From positions 41,176,097-41,240,096 of the forward strand of contig NC_077242.1 of assembly GCF_947179165.1 (NCBI RefSeq): DNA of 64,000 bases. The letters run 5' to 3'. Shown here one piece after another: positions 22,872 through 33,602 of this stretch (the first letter of the stretch is position 1; each line of letters opens with the position of its first letter). The notes under the pieces were generated by a model. That model made no database searches. It saw nothing but the letters and a program-made list of their open reading frames with translations, and had not been told where the DNA came from. The position numbers and the translations under genes were made by a program. This DNA comes from Solanum dulcamara. Taxonomy: Eukaryota; Streptophyta; Magnoliopsida; Solanales; Solanaceae.

Positions 22872-23303
22872 ATGGATGATTGGGTCTATTTTAAGGTTTC
22901 ACCCATAAAGAGTTTAATGTGTTTTGGTAATAAAGGGAAATGGAGTCCAAGATATGTAGGACCTTATAAAATCATGAGACGTGTTGGCAAGGTAGCATAT
23001 GAATTAGACTTTCCATTTGCGGTGGCTATGGTTCATCCAGTGTTTCATGTGTCGATGTTAAGGAAGTTTAAGGGTGATCTAAACTCTATTGTACCATTGT
23101 AGAATGTGAACATTGAAGAGAATTTGGCTGACGAGGAGGTTCCAGTGGAAATCCTATACTGGCAAGTGAAGAAATTAAGAAACAAAGAGGTTACATCCAT
23201 CAAAGTATTGTGGAGAAATCAACAAGTAAAGAATGCTACATGGGAAGCACAAGCGGACATGATAAAGTATTATTTGTATGTCTTTCCTCCTATACAATCC
23301 TAA
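22872..23303 (+). pseudogene. Chromovirus D integrase GPY/F module and chromodomain
   Basis: Open over 22872-23102 and again 23106-23303, separated by one in-frame TAG after IVPL. The first part carries KWSPRYVGPYKIMRRVGKVA (GPY/F module) and VHPVFHVSMLRKF. The second carries EEVPVEILYWQVKKLRNKEV and KVLWRNQQVKNATWEAQADM, a well-preserved chromodomain. It ends at TAA 23301-23303. Confidence 0.82.
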
Positions 23304-23545
23304 GGTACTATGTTGTTTATGATCAAATCGATTTAACTCCTATGTTACATTTTCGTATGTCTTTCATATTCATGCATGTTCATTAAGTTGGTTCTAAAGT
23401 ATGATTTCAATTAAGTTTGAAAATTTCATGGTTTATGCTTTTTTATGTGTCATTGTATTCACGTTGGGTTGCTAGTCCTCTTTCTGTGTCCTTTCTATGC
23501 TAGTTCAATCTTATTCGAGGACAAATTTTCCTAAGGGAGAGATAT
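23304..23545 (+). other. Chromovirus D 3' spacer and polypurine tract
   Basis: Noncoding spacer ending in AAGGGAGAGATAT (23533-23545) directly before the 3' LTR. Nothing else recognised. Confidence 0.75.
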
Positions 23546-25617
23546 TGTAAGCCTAGAAATCGGAAAGTCAGAACCAAGGAGAAATCCTCAAAATATTGAC
23601 TAACTTCAAGTCCACGAGTCACTCTACGACTCATAGCAGTTCCTATGACTTGTAGGGAGGAGTCATAGAGGGAGCCCTTGGGGTTATTCAAGACCAAGTT
23701 TTAGGAGAGGTCCTACGACTCAACAGGATGAGTCTTAGGTCTAATGACGAGTCATAATATTGACTTGTAGCAAAACTTCAGAGACTTATAAGATCATGGA
23801 AGATTCGTACACATGATTTGTAGACGCGACTTCAGAGATCCCAAATTCTCAAGGTTTCAAAGACCTGCAGGATGAGTCATTCCTATGACTCGTTGACACT
23901 TCTACGACACATAGAATCAAGTTTGTAGGTCCAAATTTTAGATTTAATCAAGGGTATTTATGTCTTTTTTCAAGTTTGTTTCAATGAAACTAGACACTTT
24001 TACGGCCAAGTTCAAAGCTTATATCTACCCTACTCTTCAAATTCGCCTCTATTCTATTCATTCTTCAAGATTTTTCTAAGGCAAGACTCTACATTCTCTC
24101 TCAAGCTTCTTCTACAATTTAAATCTAGGGTTTCAAGTTCATCAAGGTACCTCTTCAATTTCTGAGTGGATTTCATCAAGGCATGTGGGGATTGATCCAT
24201 GGGTTCCTTTCACCAATGGAGTCCCAAGGTTTTCTCCAAAATTCTCTTAGATTTCCATTACTATTAAACCTTATTTTTGATGAATTGCATTGGGTTGTTT
24301 CAATTATGATTTTAATAGTTATCAACGATCATTATACATATGATTCTACATTAATTACATGATGTCAAGTTAAATTATGAATGCCCATGCACAAAGTTAT
24401 TTTCAATAATGATTTATATGAATTATGATTATGAAGTTTGATGATTTCAAAGTATTCTCATAGATTTCACTCAATTGACTATCTATACAATTTTTCCCCT
24501 AATTTCAAGAATGAATTATAATTATAGATTACAATTATGCTCAACAAATGAATTTCATTAAGGTATTAAGAAAGGTGACTTGGGATCCTTAATTGGTGAC
24601 CTAGGAACGTAATGACATGAATTATGCAAGTATGATATTGTGATGTTGAAAGGCTTATACTCACATTGCAAATATGACATGAAAATGAGCTAATCTATGA
24701 ATTATGAAGTTTATGAACAAGTTTATGAAATATGCTAAGTATGATTATGATGTTATGTATTCCGTGAGATTTGACTTAGCACCGAATGATGACTTGAGGT
24801 GGGGGATTGACCTATGGGGTCTATATATAAAGTCTCTTGTCTCATAACTACATTCCTCTATAGGATTGCTCTTTGTCCTATCTAGTTGATCCAAATATAG
24901 CGTATGTACATGACTCGCCTACAGGGTAGAGTCTAGCTTGGTAAGTAGATTTCCCTTTTTCAGTTGTATAGGGAGACATTTAGATTCCATGTTATAGCTC
25001 GCATATTCTTATATTTGTTATGGTTCCTTCCCACATATGTATATTCTCTTTATGTTCTTTTATGATTTCAACTATGTGTCTTTAAATGCTTTGATCATTA
25101 TGGTTTTCCTCATGACTTTACTTATCCTCTTTCATCATATACGTTATTCAATCATTATATCCTATGATTTATATTGTATGGCATTCCTACATACTTAGTA
25201 CATTCAAACATACTAATGAATATAGTTTTCTACATTGTCTTATAATGTAGGGGTTGAGGATCACACTCCAACACGTGGCTAGTTGAGCTTCCATTCGGTG
25301 GAGTTTTGGTGAGTACTCATCTATCGAGGACTATTTATTTCAAAGATGTTTATTTCATTCATGTTGAGGGTGAGCTAGGGACATGTCTTAGCCCCTGCCC
25401 TTCTTGTTTAGTAGAGGTATATTTTGGAAAAAATGGTGTCGATTCTATGTAGTCAACTTTACACTTTACTTATGATTCATGATTTTAGACTCGTTATTAT
25501 GCTATGTTCCACTTTAATTTAGCTTATGTATGCGTAAGATATGTCAATAGTCTTGGTTGGAGAACTTTAGGGTTTCGATCGCTGTCTTATGACTAGGCCC
25601 AAGGTCGGGTCATGACA
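23546..25617 (+). repeat. Chromovirus D 3' LTR
   Basis: 2072 bp, TGTAAGCC...GGTCATGACA. Same dyad-word array as the 5' LTR at 23607-23935. The GTAC dyad has decayed to AGTACATTCAAACATACT (25197-25214). No gene seen. Confidence 0.9.
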
Positions 25618-26013
25618 CAAAGTATGGAAATAGTGTCCTCAATAGTTTTGCTAAAAGTTCTCTGGTCAAAATTCTTCTTGTACTCTGGCTCCAAACTTCA
25701 ACAAGGATAGGGTGTCTAACCCTAAGTTTCAAGAAAGAGCTTCTGGTGGTCAAACTATCACCGCATGCAAGACGTGTGGGAAAAGCCACCGAGGAGAGTG
25801 TTTGGCAAGTTTGGGTGCATAATTTGGGTGTGGCAAGACGGGTCACCAAGTCATAGATTATCCCTCAAGTGAAAGTAAAGTTTGAGGTGGTCGACCTCTG
25901 ACTTAGACTACTTCAGGTCGACCATCTTAGTGGGGTACTACTTCAGGTTCTGGTGGTGGCCAGCTAGAATAGGTTCTATGTTTTACAAACTCAACAGGAT
26001 TTAGAGAATTCTC
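25618..26013 (+). pseudogene. Fragment E2: gag C-terminus with CCHC knuckles
   Basis: Continues the gag interrupted by D. The knuckle TCKTCGKSHRGECLASLGA is clear near 25770-25820, and a second, damaged one (FGCGKTGHQVIDY) follows near 25830. Glycine- and glutamine-rich sequence leads to the protease. Several frameshifts are present. Confidence 0.75.
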
Positions 26014-26440
26014 CCCGATGTGGTGACCGATATGTTACAAGTATTTGAGTTTGATATTTATGCATTGATAGATTCGGGTGTTACTCTATCTTTTGTTACT
26101 CCTTTTCTTGCCATGAAATTTTATTTTTGTCCTGAGATCTTGTCCGGTCATAGTTTCCATAAAATCGCCTTTGTTGATCTTATAGAGCTTCGTATGATTG
26201 ATTTCGATGTTATTCTTGGTACGGCTTGGCTTCATGCAGTTTTTCTTCTATTAGTTGTAGAACCCAAGTCGTTAAGTATCGATTTCCTAATTAGACGGTT
26301 TTACAATGGAAAGGTAGTAATTCTATATTTAATGGACAATTTATCTCATGCCTTAAAGCTTGAAAAATAAAATATAACGGTTGCATTTATTATCTTGTAT
26401 GGATTAGGGATATGAATTCTCAAGATCCTGCTCCTGATTC
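26014..26440 (+). pseudogene. Fragment E2: aspartic protease
   Basis: An open frame with VVTDMLQVFEFDIYALIDSG, VTLSFVTPFLAMKF and VILGTAWLHA. The active-site DSG is intact here, unlike in A, B, D and F. About 60 bases between the DSG region and LIELRMIDFDVILG appear shortened compared with A. Confidence 0.78.
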
Positions 26441-27770
26441 AGTTTTCATTTTTAGTGATTTTTTGGAAGTGTTTTCCGATGATTTTTTGGGTATTCCACC
26501 CAAAAAGAGAGATAAACTTTGGTATTAATCTTCTTCTCGATACCTAGTCTATCTCTATCCCTCTTTATAGAATGGCTCCAGTGGAACTTAAAGAATTAAA
26601 TAATCAATTTGTTGGATAAAGGCTTCATTAGACCAAGTATCTCTCTATGGGGTGCTCTCGTTCTCTTTGTTTGAAAGAAAGAGGGTTCACTTTGTGTGTG
26701 TATTGCTGACAAAAAGTTGAACAAGGTCAAAATCAAAATAATTATCACATCCCAAGAATTGATGCCTTGTTCTCAACTTCAATGCGCTAGTCATTACTCA
26801 AAGATTGATTTTCGATCAGATTGTTATCAATTTTGAGAGAGGGAATGTGACATTTAAAGATGACCATTAGAACTCAGTATGGTTACTTTGACTTCTTGGT
26901 TCGTCTTTTGCACTAACAAATGATCTTACAACTTTTATGGATTTGATGAACACAGTGTTCAAGCAATATTTGGATATGTTCGTTACTGTGTTCATCAATG
27001 ATATTTTGATCTATTCTCGGAGTGAGGATGAGCATGCCAATAATTTAAGAATTGGGTTGCAAGTCATCAATGACCGTCAATTATTTCTCAATTTTAGAGA
27101 ATGGGAGTTTTGGTTGAGGTCGTTGGCGTTCCTTGGTCATATTGTCTCCAGTGATGGTATTCAAGTTAATCCTATGAAAACCAAGGGGGTAAAATTAGCC
27201 TAGAACTTTATCTTCTTTAGATATTCAAAGTTTCTTGAGCTTAGCCGGTTATTATTGATGGTTTTTGGAAGGATTTTCCTCCATGGCATCTCCCTTGACT
27301 ACTTTGACTAAAAGAAGGTGAAATTTCAATGGTTCGAACCATGTAATAAGAGCTTTCAAGAGTTTAAAGATCGACTTACCTCCACTTCGGTGTTGACCTT
27401 ACCAGAAGGGTCCGATGGGTTTTTTGTGTGTTGTGATGCTTTGATCATTGGTCATGGTTGTGTTTTGATGCAAAATGGTAAGGTGATAGCTTATGCTTCT
27501 AGGCAACTCAAGATGTATGAAAAGCACTATCTGACTCATCACTTAAAATTACTGGTGGTGGTGTTTGCTTTGAAGATTTGGAGACACTATCTTTATGGTA
27601 TCCATGTTGACATATTCTTCAACGAAAAGAGATTGCAATACGTATTCTAGAAAAGGGATTTGAACCTTTGACAAACAGGATGACTTGAGTTATTGTAGGA
27701 TTATGTAATGAGTGTGTTGTACTATCCTGGAAAAGTAAATGTGGTTGTCAATTCTCTTAGTAGGCTGGTT
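26441..27770 (+). pseudogene. Fragment E2: reverse transcriptase and RNase H
   Basis: The RT palm reads FINDILIYSRSEDEH (in 26937-27203). The first catalytic Asp of FIDD has become Asn, so the enzyme would be dead even without the stops. FLGHIVSSDGIQVNPMKT follows, then RNase H in 27318-27650 (CDALIIGHGCVLMQNGKVI; SRQLKMYEKHY). The RNase H tail LQDYVMSVLYYPGKVNVVV runs to about 27765. There it fuses directly to the gag of B, with no LTR, chromodomain or integrase between. Confidence 0.78.
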
Positions 27771-28758
27771 CCCAATCCCCCACATCATGAAGAAGGGGTA
27801 ACCCATGCCGATTTTTGCTCAAGTCATCACCAACCAAGGGCATCAAGGTGTTCCTTCTCCCTAAATGCAAAATTCAGCCTCTAGGATTCGAGATTTCCAA
27901 AGGATGAATCTGCCCGAGTTCGATGGTTCTAAACTAGATGAGGACCCTATAGAGTTTATTGATGAGGTGTATCGGATTGTGTCTATCATGGGTGTGCCAC
28001 CGAATGAGAAGACTGAGCTAGTGGCCTATCAACCCAAAGGTGTAGCTTGATGTGGTACAAACAATGGGTTGTTGAAAGGGATAAAGAAATGGGCCCGATA
28101 GGATGGGAAGAGTTCAAAGGTGTCTTCCTAGACTGTTTTTTCCCATTGGAGCTTAGGGAGGCCAAAATCCAAGAGTTCATTAACCTCCAGCAAGGGAGTA
28201 TGAGCGTAAGGGAGTATGCTCTCAAATTCACTAAGTTGTCAAAGAATGCTCCATTTATGGTCTCTGACACAAGAGCTCGGATGAGCAAGTTATTTTCGGT
28301 GTGTCAAGCTTAGTGTACAAGAAGTGAAAAATGGCCATGTTGGTCAAGGAGATGGATATCTCTCGGTTAATGACTTACACAGAACAAATTAAAGAAGAGA
28401 AGGTAAGAAACGGTTTGTGGGATAAGGTTTCACCAATACTCCTCCTCCAAAGTTCAATAAGGACAAGGGTGCTAACCCAATGGTTCCGAGAGAGAATGTT
28501 CGTACTAAAACTTTCCCCATTTGCAAGAAGTGTGGAAGAACTCACAAAAAAGAATGCTTAGCTATCTCTAATGCATGCTTCAAGTATGAGAAGTTGGGCC
28601 ACTATGCTAGGGATTGTAGAGATGGTGGTGGTAGGCCTCAAGGAAAAAAATTTCATGGTCAACAAGCCCAAGGAGGTGTCCAAGAACCAACAGCTTTTAT
28701 GCCTTGCATCGAAAACAAGAGGTTGAGGATGAACCCAATGTCGTTATTGGTATGTTAA
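27771..28758 (+). pseudogene. Chromovirus B gag
   Basis: Pieces: FQRMNLPEFDGSKLDEDPIE (27865-28050); WYKQWVVERDKEMGPIGWEE and FFPLELREAKIQEF (28047-28313) after a one-base frameshift; and knuckles CKKCGRTHKKEC and [14 protein letters not shown] (28510-28620). The second knuckle has Tyr in place of its second Cys, as in A. The N-terminus before the PNPPHHEE segment is absent. Confidence 0.8.
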
Positions 28759-29152
28759 AGGTCTTTGCTTTTGATGTGTATGCATTATTAGATCTGGTTA
28801 TAAATTTATCATTTGTGACTCCATTCCTTGCTAATAGCTTTGATGTGTCACCCAAATGTTATTAGATCCTTATTTGGTGTCAACCCCCGTTGGTGAGTCG
28901 GTTGTTGCTAGAAACGTCTATAGAGGTTGTCCCATGTCTATCTTGCATAAAGTTATTCCTTGTGATCTCATTAAGCTTGACATGGTATATTTCGATGTCA
29001 TTCTTGGGATGGATTGGTTACATGCATCTTATGCTTCCATAGATTGTAGGACTCATCGAGTCAAGTTCCACTTTCCAAATGAGTCCACTATTGAATGGGA
29101 GGGTCATGATTTGGTAGTGAAGGGTAAGTTTATTTCTTATCTTAAGGCCTGA
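28743..29152 (+). pseudogene. Chromovirus B aspartic protease
   Basis: [19 protein letters not shown] gives the active-site region D-L-V-I where D-S/T-G-A is expected, so the catalytic loop is lost. After a frameshift near 28855: [20 protein letters not shown] and [20 protein letters not shown] (28856-29152). Very close to A (11295 to about 10870). Confidence 0.8.
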
Positions 29153-30434
29153 AAATTTATTGCTAAGGGTTATATTTACCATATTGTGAGGGTTAGGGAT
29201 GTCGACTCTAAAATTCCTCCTTTTAAGTCGATTCCCGTAGTCAATGAGTTCCCCGATGTCTTTCTTGAAGACCTTTCCAGTGTCCCTTCCAAAAGGAAAG
29301 TTAATTTTGGTATCGATCTCCTCTCCAATACCTAACCTATCTCTATTTCTCCTTATCGGTTGGCCCCAGCAAAATTGAAAGAGTTGAAGGAATAATTAAA
29401 GGACATGTTAGAAAAGGGGTTCATAAGACCAAGTATTTTGCCATGGGGTGCTCCCGTGTTATTTGTGAGAAAAAAGGATGGGTCACTTCGAATGTGCATA
29501 GACTACCGGCAATTAAATAAGAGGAGACCATTAAGAACAAGTACCCAATCCCTAGAATAGATGACTTTTTTGATCAATTGCAAGGGGAAAGTTACTTCTC
29601 TAAGATCGACCTTCGGTTTGGCTATCACCAACTACGGGTGAGAGAGTGTGACACTCCCAAAACAGCTTTCCGAATAAGGTATGGTCACTTCCAGTCTGTG
29701 TTGATAAGTTTTGGGTTGACGAATGCACCGGGGGTGTTCATTGACTTGATGAATAGGGTGTTCAAACCTTACCTTGATACTTTTGTGATGGTCTTCATTG
29801 ACGATATTTTGATTTACTCTCAGAGTGAGGAAGAACATAAGAATCACTTGAGAGTTGTGCTTCAAACGTTGATGGATAGGCAATTGTTTGCAAATTTAGT
29901 AAGTATGAATTTTATTGAAGAAGGTGGTATTTCTTGGTCACGTAGTGTCCAGTGATGGGATCAAGGTTGATCCTAAGAAAATGGAGGCAGTCAAGAATTG
30001 GCCTAAATCGTTGTCTCCTTCAGACATTAGGATCTTCTTGGGTCTTGTCAGGTACTATAGAAGGTTCATTGAAGGGTTTTCTTCCATCTCATCTCCTATG
30101 ACGAAATTGACCCAAAAGAAAGCCAAATTCATATAGACGGATGAGTGTGAGAAGAGTTTTCAGACCTTGAAAGATCAACTTACCTCCACTCCTATTTTTA
30201 CTCTACTAGAAGGATTAAAAGGGTTTGTGGTTTATTGTGATGCTTCAAAGATTGGTTTAGGTTGTGTCTTAATGCAAAACAGCAAGGTCATAGCCTATGC
30301 TTCTAGGCAATTAAAGGTGAATGAGAGTAACTACCCTACCCATGACCATGAATTGGCAACCGTTATTTTTTCTCTAAAGATTTGAAGGCATTACCTCTAT
30401 GGGTTGCATATGGTTGTGTATATCGATCATAAAA
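29153..30434 (+). pseudogene. Chromovirus B reverse transcriptase and RNase H, first part
   Basis: Fingers: VNEFPDVFLEDLSSVPSKR and [19 protein letters not shown]. After a frameshift: [38 protein letters not shown] and the catalytic [18 protein letters not shown] intact (29578-29955). Then [20 protein letters not shown] (29915-30136) and RNase [21 protein letters not shown] (30167-30385). The frame is cut at DHK (30427-30434) by L, continues for 21 bases at 33582-33602 (KSLRYMF) between L and K, and resumes at 37675. Confidence 0.84.
30430..30434. repeat. Target site duplication of L, left copy
   Basis: TAAAA, repeated at 33582-33586. Removing L restores the RNase H reading DHKSLRYMF. Confidence 0.9.
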
Positions 30435-30784
30435 TGTTACACCCCACACTTTTAAACTCGGAATGTCTCATAAGTTCCTTAGATATTATCATATGAGCTG
30501 GATACGCTACGACACTATTTAACGACTCTAATAAAGGGAGAATGTGATACCCCATAGTAGAGAAGGTTGGAAATGGAGTCATAAGAATCCGGAGGGAATT
30601 GGAGGCCAAGTAATGAGTCATAGGACTCGATTTTCCTACGTAAGTTATTAATGTAAAAGTCTTATATACTTGAGCTACTGGAGGACATACCAAACCTGCA
30701 TAGCACGGATTACATAGGCTCTTAAAATAAGGTGAGGTGATGAGCCTACGAGAGGGAGCAAAAACTAGTTTCCAAACTTATGAA

Positions 30785-30871
30785 AGTGAAGCAAGCAGGT
30801 GACAAGCAAGCACCTCAAGCAAGCAGGTGACAAGCAAGAAGGTGACTCACCTGCCTGCTTGGGGGGGGGGG
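30785..30871. repeat. CAGGTGAC tandem/inverted repeats with G11 in L
   Basis: GCAAGCAGGTGACAAGCAAG occurs twice in direct orientation and is followed by its inverse, TCACCTGCCTGCTT, then 11 Gs (30861-30871). It could fold into a strong hairpin. It lies about 350 bases into the LTR, probably upstream of the TATA-like run, so in U3. Confidence 0.8.
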
Positions 30872-30984
30872 TTAGACCCCGCTACCATGTGGTGGCGTGT
30901 GATAGGCCGCATTAGCCTAGGTGGCATCCTAGGGGGCTGCCACGTGTCACCCGTAAGGGGCTTCCATGTGGCACCTTCTAAACA

Positions 30985-30997
30985 GATATATATATGT
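30985..30997 (+). promoter_or_regulatory. TATA-like run in solo LTR L
   Basis: CAGATATATATATG about 550 bases into the LTR, just after a GC-richer block with CACGTG-type words. The position fits the U3/R border. Sequence evidence only. Confidence 0.4.
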
Positions 30998-33597
30998 GTT
31001 ATGTGATGTATAACTTCAGTTTCTATCCAAAAATATCAGCCAAGGAGAGGAAAAAAACGTGAGAGAAAGGCAGCCATGGGTTTGGAAAATTAAAGGTAAG
31101 TTTTCCAATTTTCCTCCGTGAATTAATTATCTATGGTGTTCCTGAACCCCTTGGACATGTATATATGTATCTTACGATGTCTACGGAACCATATTTTTAG
31201 CTTTGCACTTGAAACAAGTAGGAGAAAGTTAAAAGAAAAATCTAGAGAACCTAGGGAGAAAGCTACGGGTTTGAAGGGTTACCAAGGTAAGGCCTGATTT
31301 CATTATGTGAATTAATTATTTAAGGTATACCACGGTTATATATTATTATTTGATAACATAAAATCGCAATTTGGGGCAATGGAAAAGGGACACAAATAGT
31401 CCGCCCCGATTCAGCACATCAAGAAGTTTCCGAGATGCAGTTTTGGAGTGTTTCAGTCAATTTTGGGTAAGGTAAGGTTTCTCCTTTTAATTTGGACTTT
31501 ATGGTGTTGTTATGGAGTGTATTATACGCCTTTTGTGTGGCTGGAAACGTAAAAAGGGTATAGGAATGCTTGACGTTGGAGATAATCCAAATTGTAGTCG
31601 TTATAGTTGAATTGTCGTTGAAGTAACATGTTGTTCTTGTGTGGTGATTCTACAGGGGTGTGGTGTTTTGTTGAAGGGCCTAAATGTGTTCAAAAAGGGG
31701 TAGGGGTGGTGATGGTTTCAGCCACACGACCCCTCGTTTCGTATAATTAAAGGCTTTGCAAAACAAAGACTAGAAACCCTATTTTGGTGTTGTAATTTTC
31801 AGCAAGTGGTTTGGAGCTTGTGTTGTGTAATATTGCCATGATTATGTATATATATGCTGCAGGTTGTTGTTTTTTTTTGGCTGTAGTGCTTAGGGATTTA
31901 ATTGATAATTTGGATAGGGCACATTATAAGGGAGGTGCTGTCCAATTTTCGTTAACGCCTTACCTAATTAAAGAACTAGTTGAAGAGACGGGCAAGGAAA
32001 TAGATTCCAGGAATGCTAAGGTGCAACCTAAGATGCTGAAAAGCTAAGAGTGGTTGATATTCGTATTACTTTCATTTTGAATAGGTTCAAAGGACGACGA
32101 GGCAAATGGGATAAAGAGTAACTCACAAGAGGTATGTAAAGCTTTCTCTTGGCATGTTTTGGTATAAGTACGTACAACTATCTCTCATTTCCCTTGATAT
32201 GTATTTGGTACGAAAATGAGATTATGATGCCATAGTGGTTCACTGAGCCCCATAATGGGCCGGGTACGAAATATGTATATGCAGATCACTTGAAGGAAAG
32301 TACAGACTACATAAAGCTTATTCTCCTTCTTCTTTTGGGCATGTCTTTGTCTTAGTTGTAAGTTGAATATGATCTGAGCTCCGGGGTAACTCCATTCTTA
32401 AAAATCTCTTATTTACTTCTGAATATTGAACTCCTACAGTAGTTCAACCATTTCCCTGGAAACTTTTATATGTTAAAGAGGTACCAAATGTACAGGCTCC
32501 AAGTCTTAAAGACTATACGAGATTGAGTGTTTTTGATTCCATAAATGATTTGGCCCTATGTTAATACATGTCTAGGGTCCCCGAGATTACTTTTGAGACA
32601 GCCCATAATGGCATTTAGAGGATACTCGAGATGACTACACCGCTACTCGGGTCCTCAAACAAAAGCTTAACTTTCTTATTTTGTCGAGTCTCTGATAATG
32701 ATTTAAATTGCATATAGTTACTCACTACTCTAGTCGTGTATACTGTAACCCTTCTTTCACCGAGTCCCAACCCGGGTACGTTATCGTGCATTGTTCACCG
32801 AGCCCCTCACTAGAGGGCCAGGTATATATGTATATATATGATGATGTATTGTAATAAGGTGGTGATGGCGCCGGACCTATGATGGTCCTATAGATGTGAT
32901 TCACCGGACCCCTGAAAGGGCCGGCTATATTGTATAAATTGAGCATGCATGCTTTTGTGATTCACAGAGTATAGGTACACATCTTCAATTTGATAATTTG
33001 TTCCCCTGCTTCTCTATTTTGAATATAGCTCCAGTGTATTATGTTACATTTTACATACTCAATACATATGTTGTACTGACCCTCTTTCTCGGAGGGCTGC
33101 GTTCATACCCGCAGGTACAGATACAGGTTTTGGAAGTTCGTCAGCTTAGAATTCCATGCAGCTCAGCTGGAAGAGGCTCCATTGTATTTGGGCCTAGTTT
33201 TTGATATTATCCACTGATGTATAAAATTATTTTGTACATTCGGAGGTACGGCTGGGGCCCTGTCCCGCCATATATTGTCATTTATATTTTTAAAAGTCTG
33301 CAGACATGTATGTGTGGGTTGTGTATGTCAGTTTGATTCAGCTAGGTCTACATGATATATGATATATGTTATTATGTTATGGTAGCCTTGTCGGCCTGCG
33401 TGCCCTATCATGTTATGATACAAACGAAAAGGGCTACAGGTTTATGAAATTATTATCGCCCAGTGGGGCTCTATTACATGATATTGTTTAATTTATAGTT
33501 CAATATGACCATAGCTGATAGATATATATATGGGGGTCCAGTTCGTACCCCAGTCGCGGCCTACGGGGTTAGGTCGTGACATAAAAGTCTTCGATAT

Positions 33598-33602
33598 ATG
33601 TT
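33598..33602. repeat. Target site duplication of K, left copy
   Basis: ATGTT here and GTGTT at 37675-37679, one mismatch. Confidence 0.75.

Larger units (their letters stand above)
16700..25617 (+). mobile_element. Chromovirus D: complete Ty3/gypsy element with perfect TSD
   Basis: An 8918-bp element with 5' LTR (16700-18813), primer site, gag, protease, RT, RNase H, integrase, chromodomain, polypurine tract and 3' LTR (23546-25617). It is flanked by the 5-bp duplication CAAAG (16695-16699 and 25618-25622). The LTRs run TGTTCACC...CATGACA and TGTAAGCC...CATGACA, and differ clearly by eye, so the element is old. The polyprotein has many stops, and gag lacks its CCHC knuckles. It sits in the gag of E2, which continues on both sides. 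Confidence 0.9.
30435..33581 (+). mobile_element. Solo LTR L (3147 bp)
   Basis: TGTTACACCCC...GGTCGTGACA with the 5-bp duplication TAAAA on both sides (30430-30434, 33582-33586), inside the RNase H of B. No internal domain, gag, pol or primer site, so it is a solo LTR. Visible parts: an AGCAGGTGACAAGC hairpin with a G11 run (30785-30871); CACGTG-type words (30885-30975); a TATA-like run (30985-30997); three AGGTAAG sites (31094, 31286, 31470); AGGTATGTAAAGCT (32130-32143); GAGTCC...GGGCCGGGTAC words (32240-32930); and the GTAC dyad with TGACCC hairpin (33061-33105). The terminal blocks match K and J. No gene seen. Confidence 0.85.

Noticed and set aside
31811..32047. 78-codon frame in solo LTR L, possible small protein
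   Set aside because: No conservation of the frame in J or K at the matching place; composition is like the rest of the LTR.
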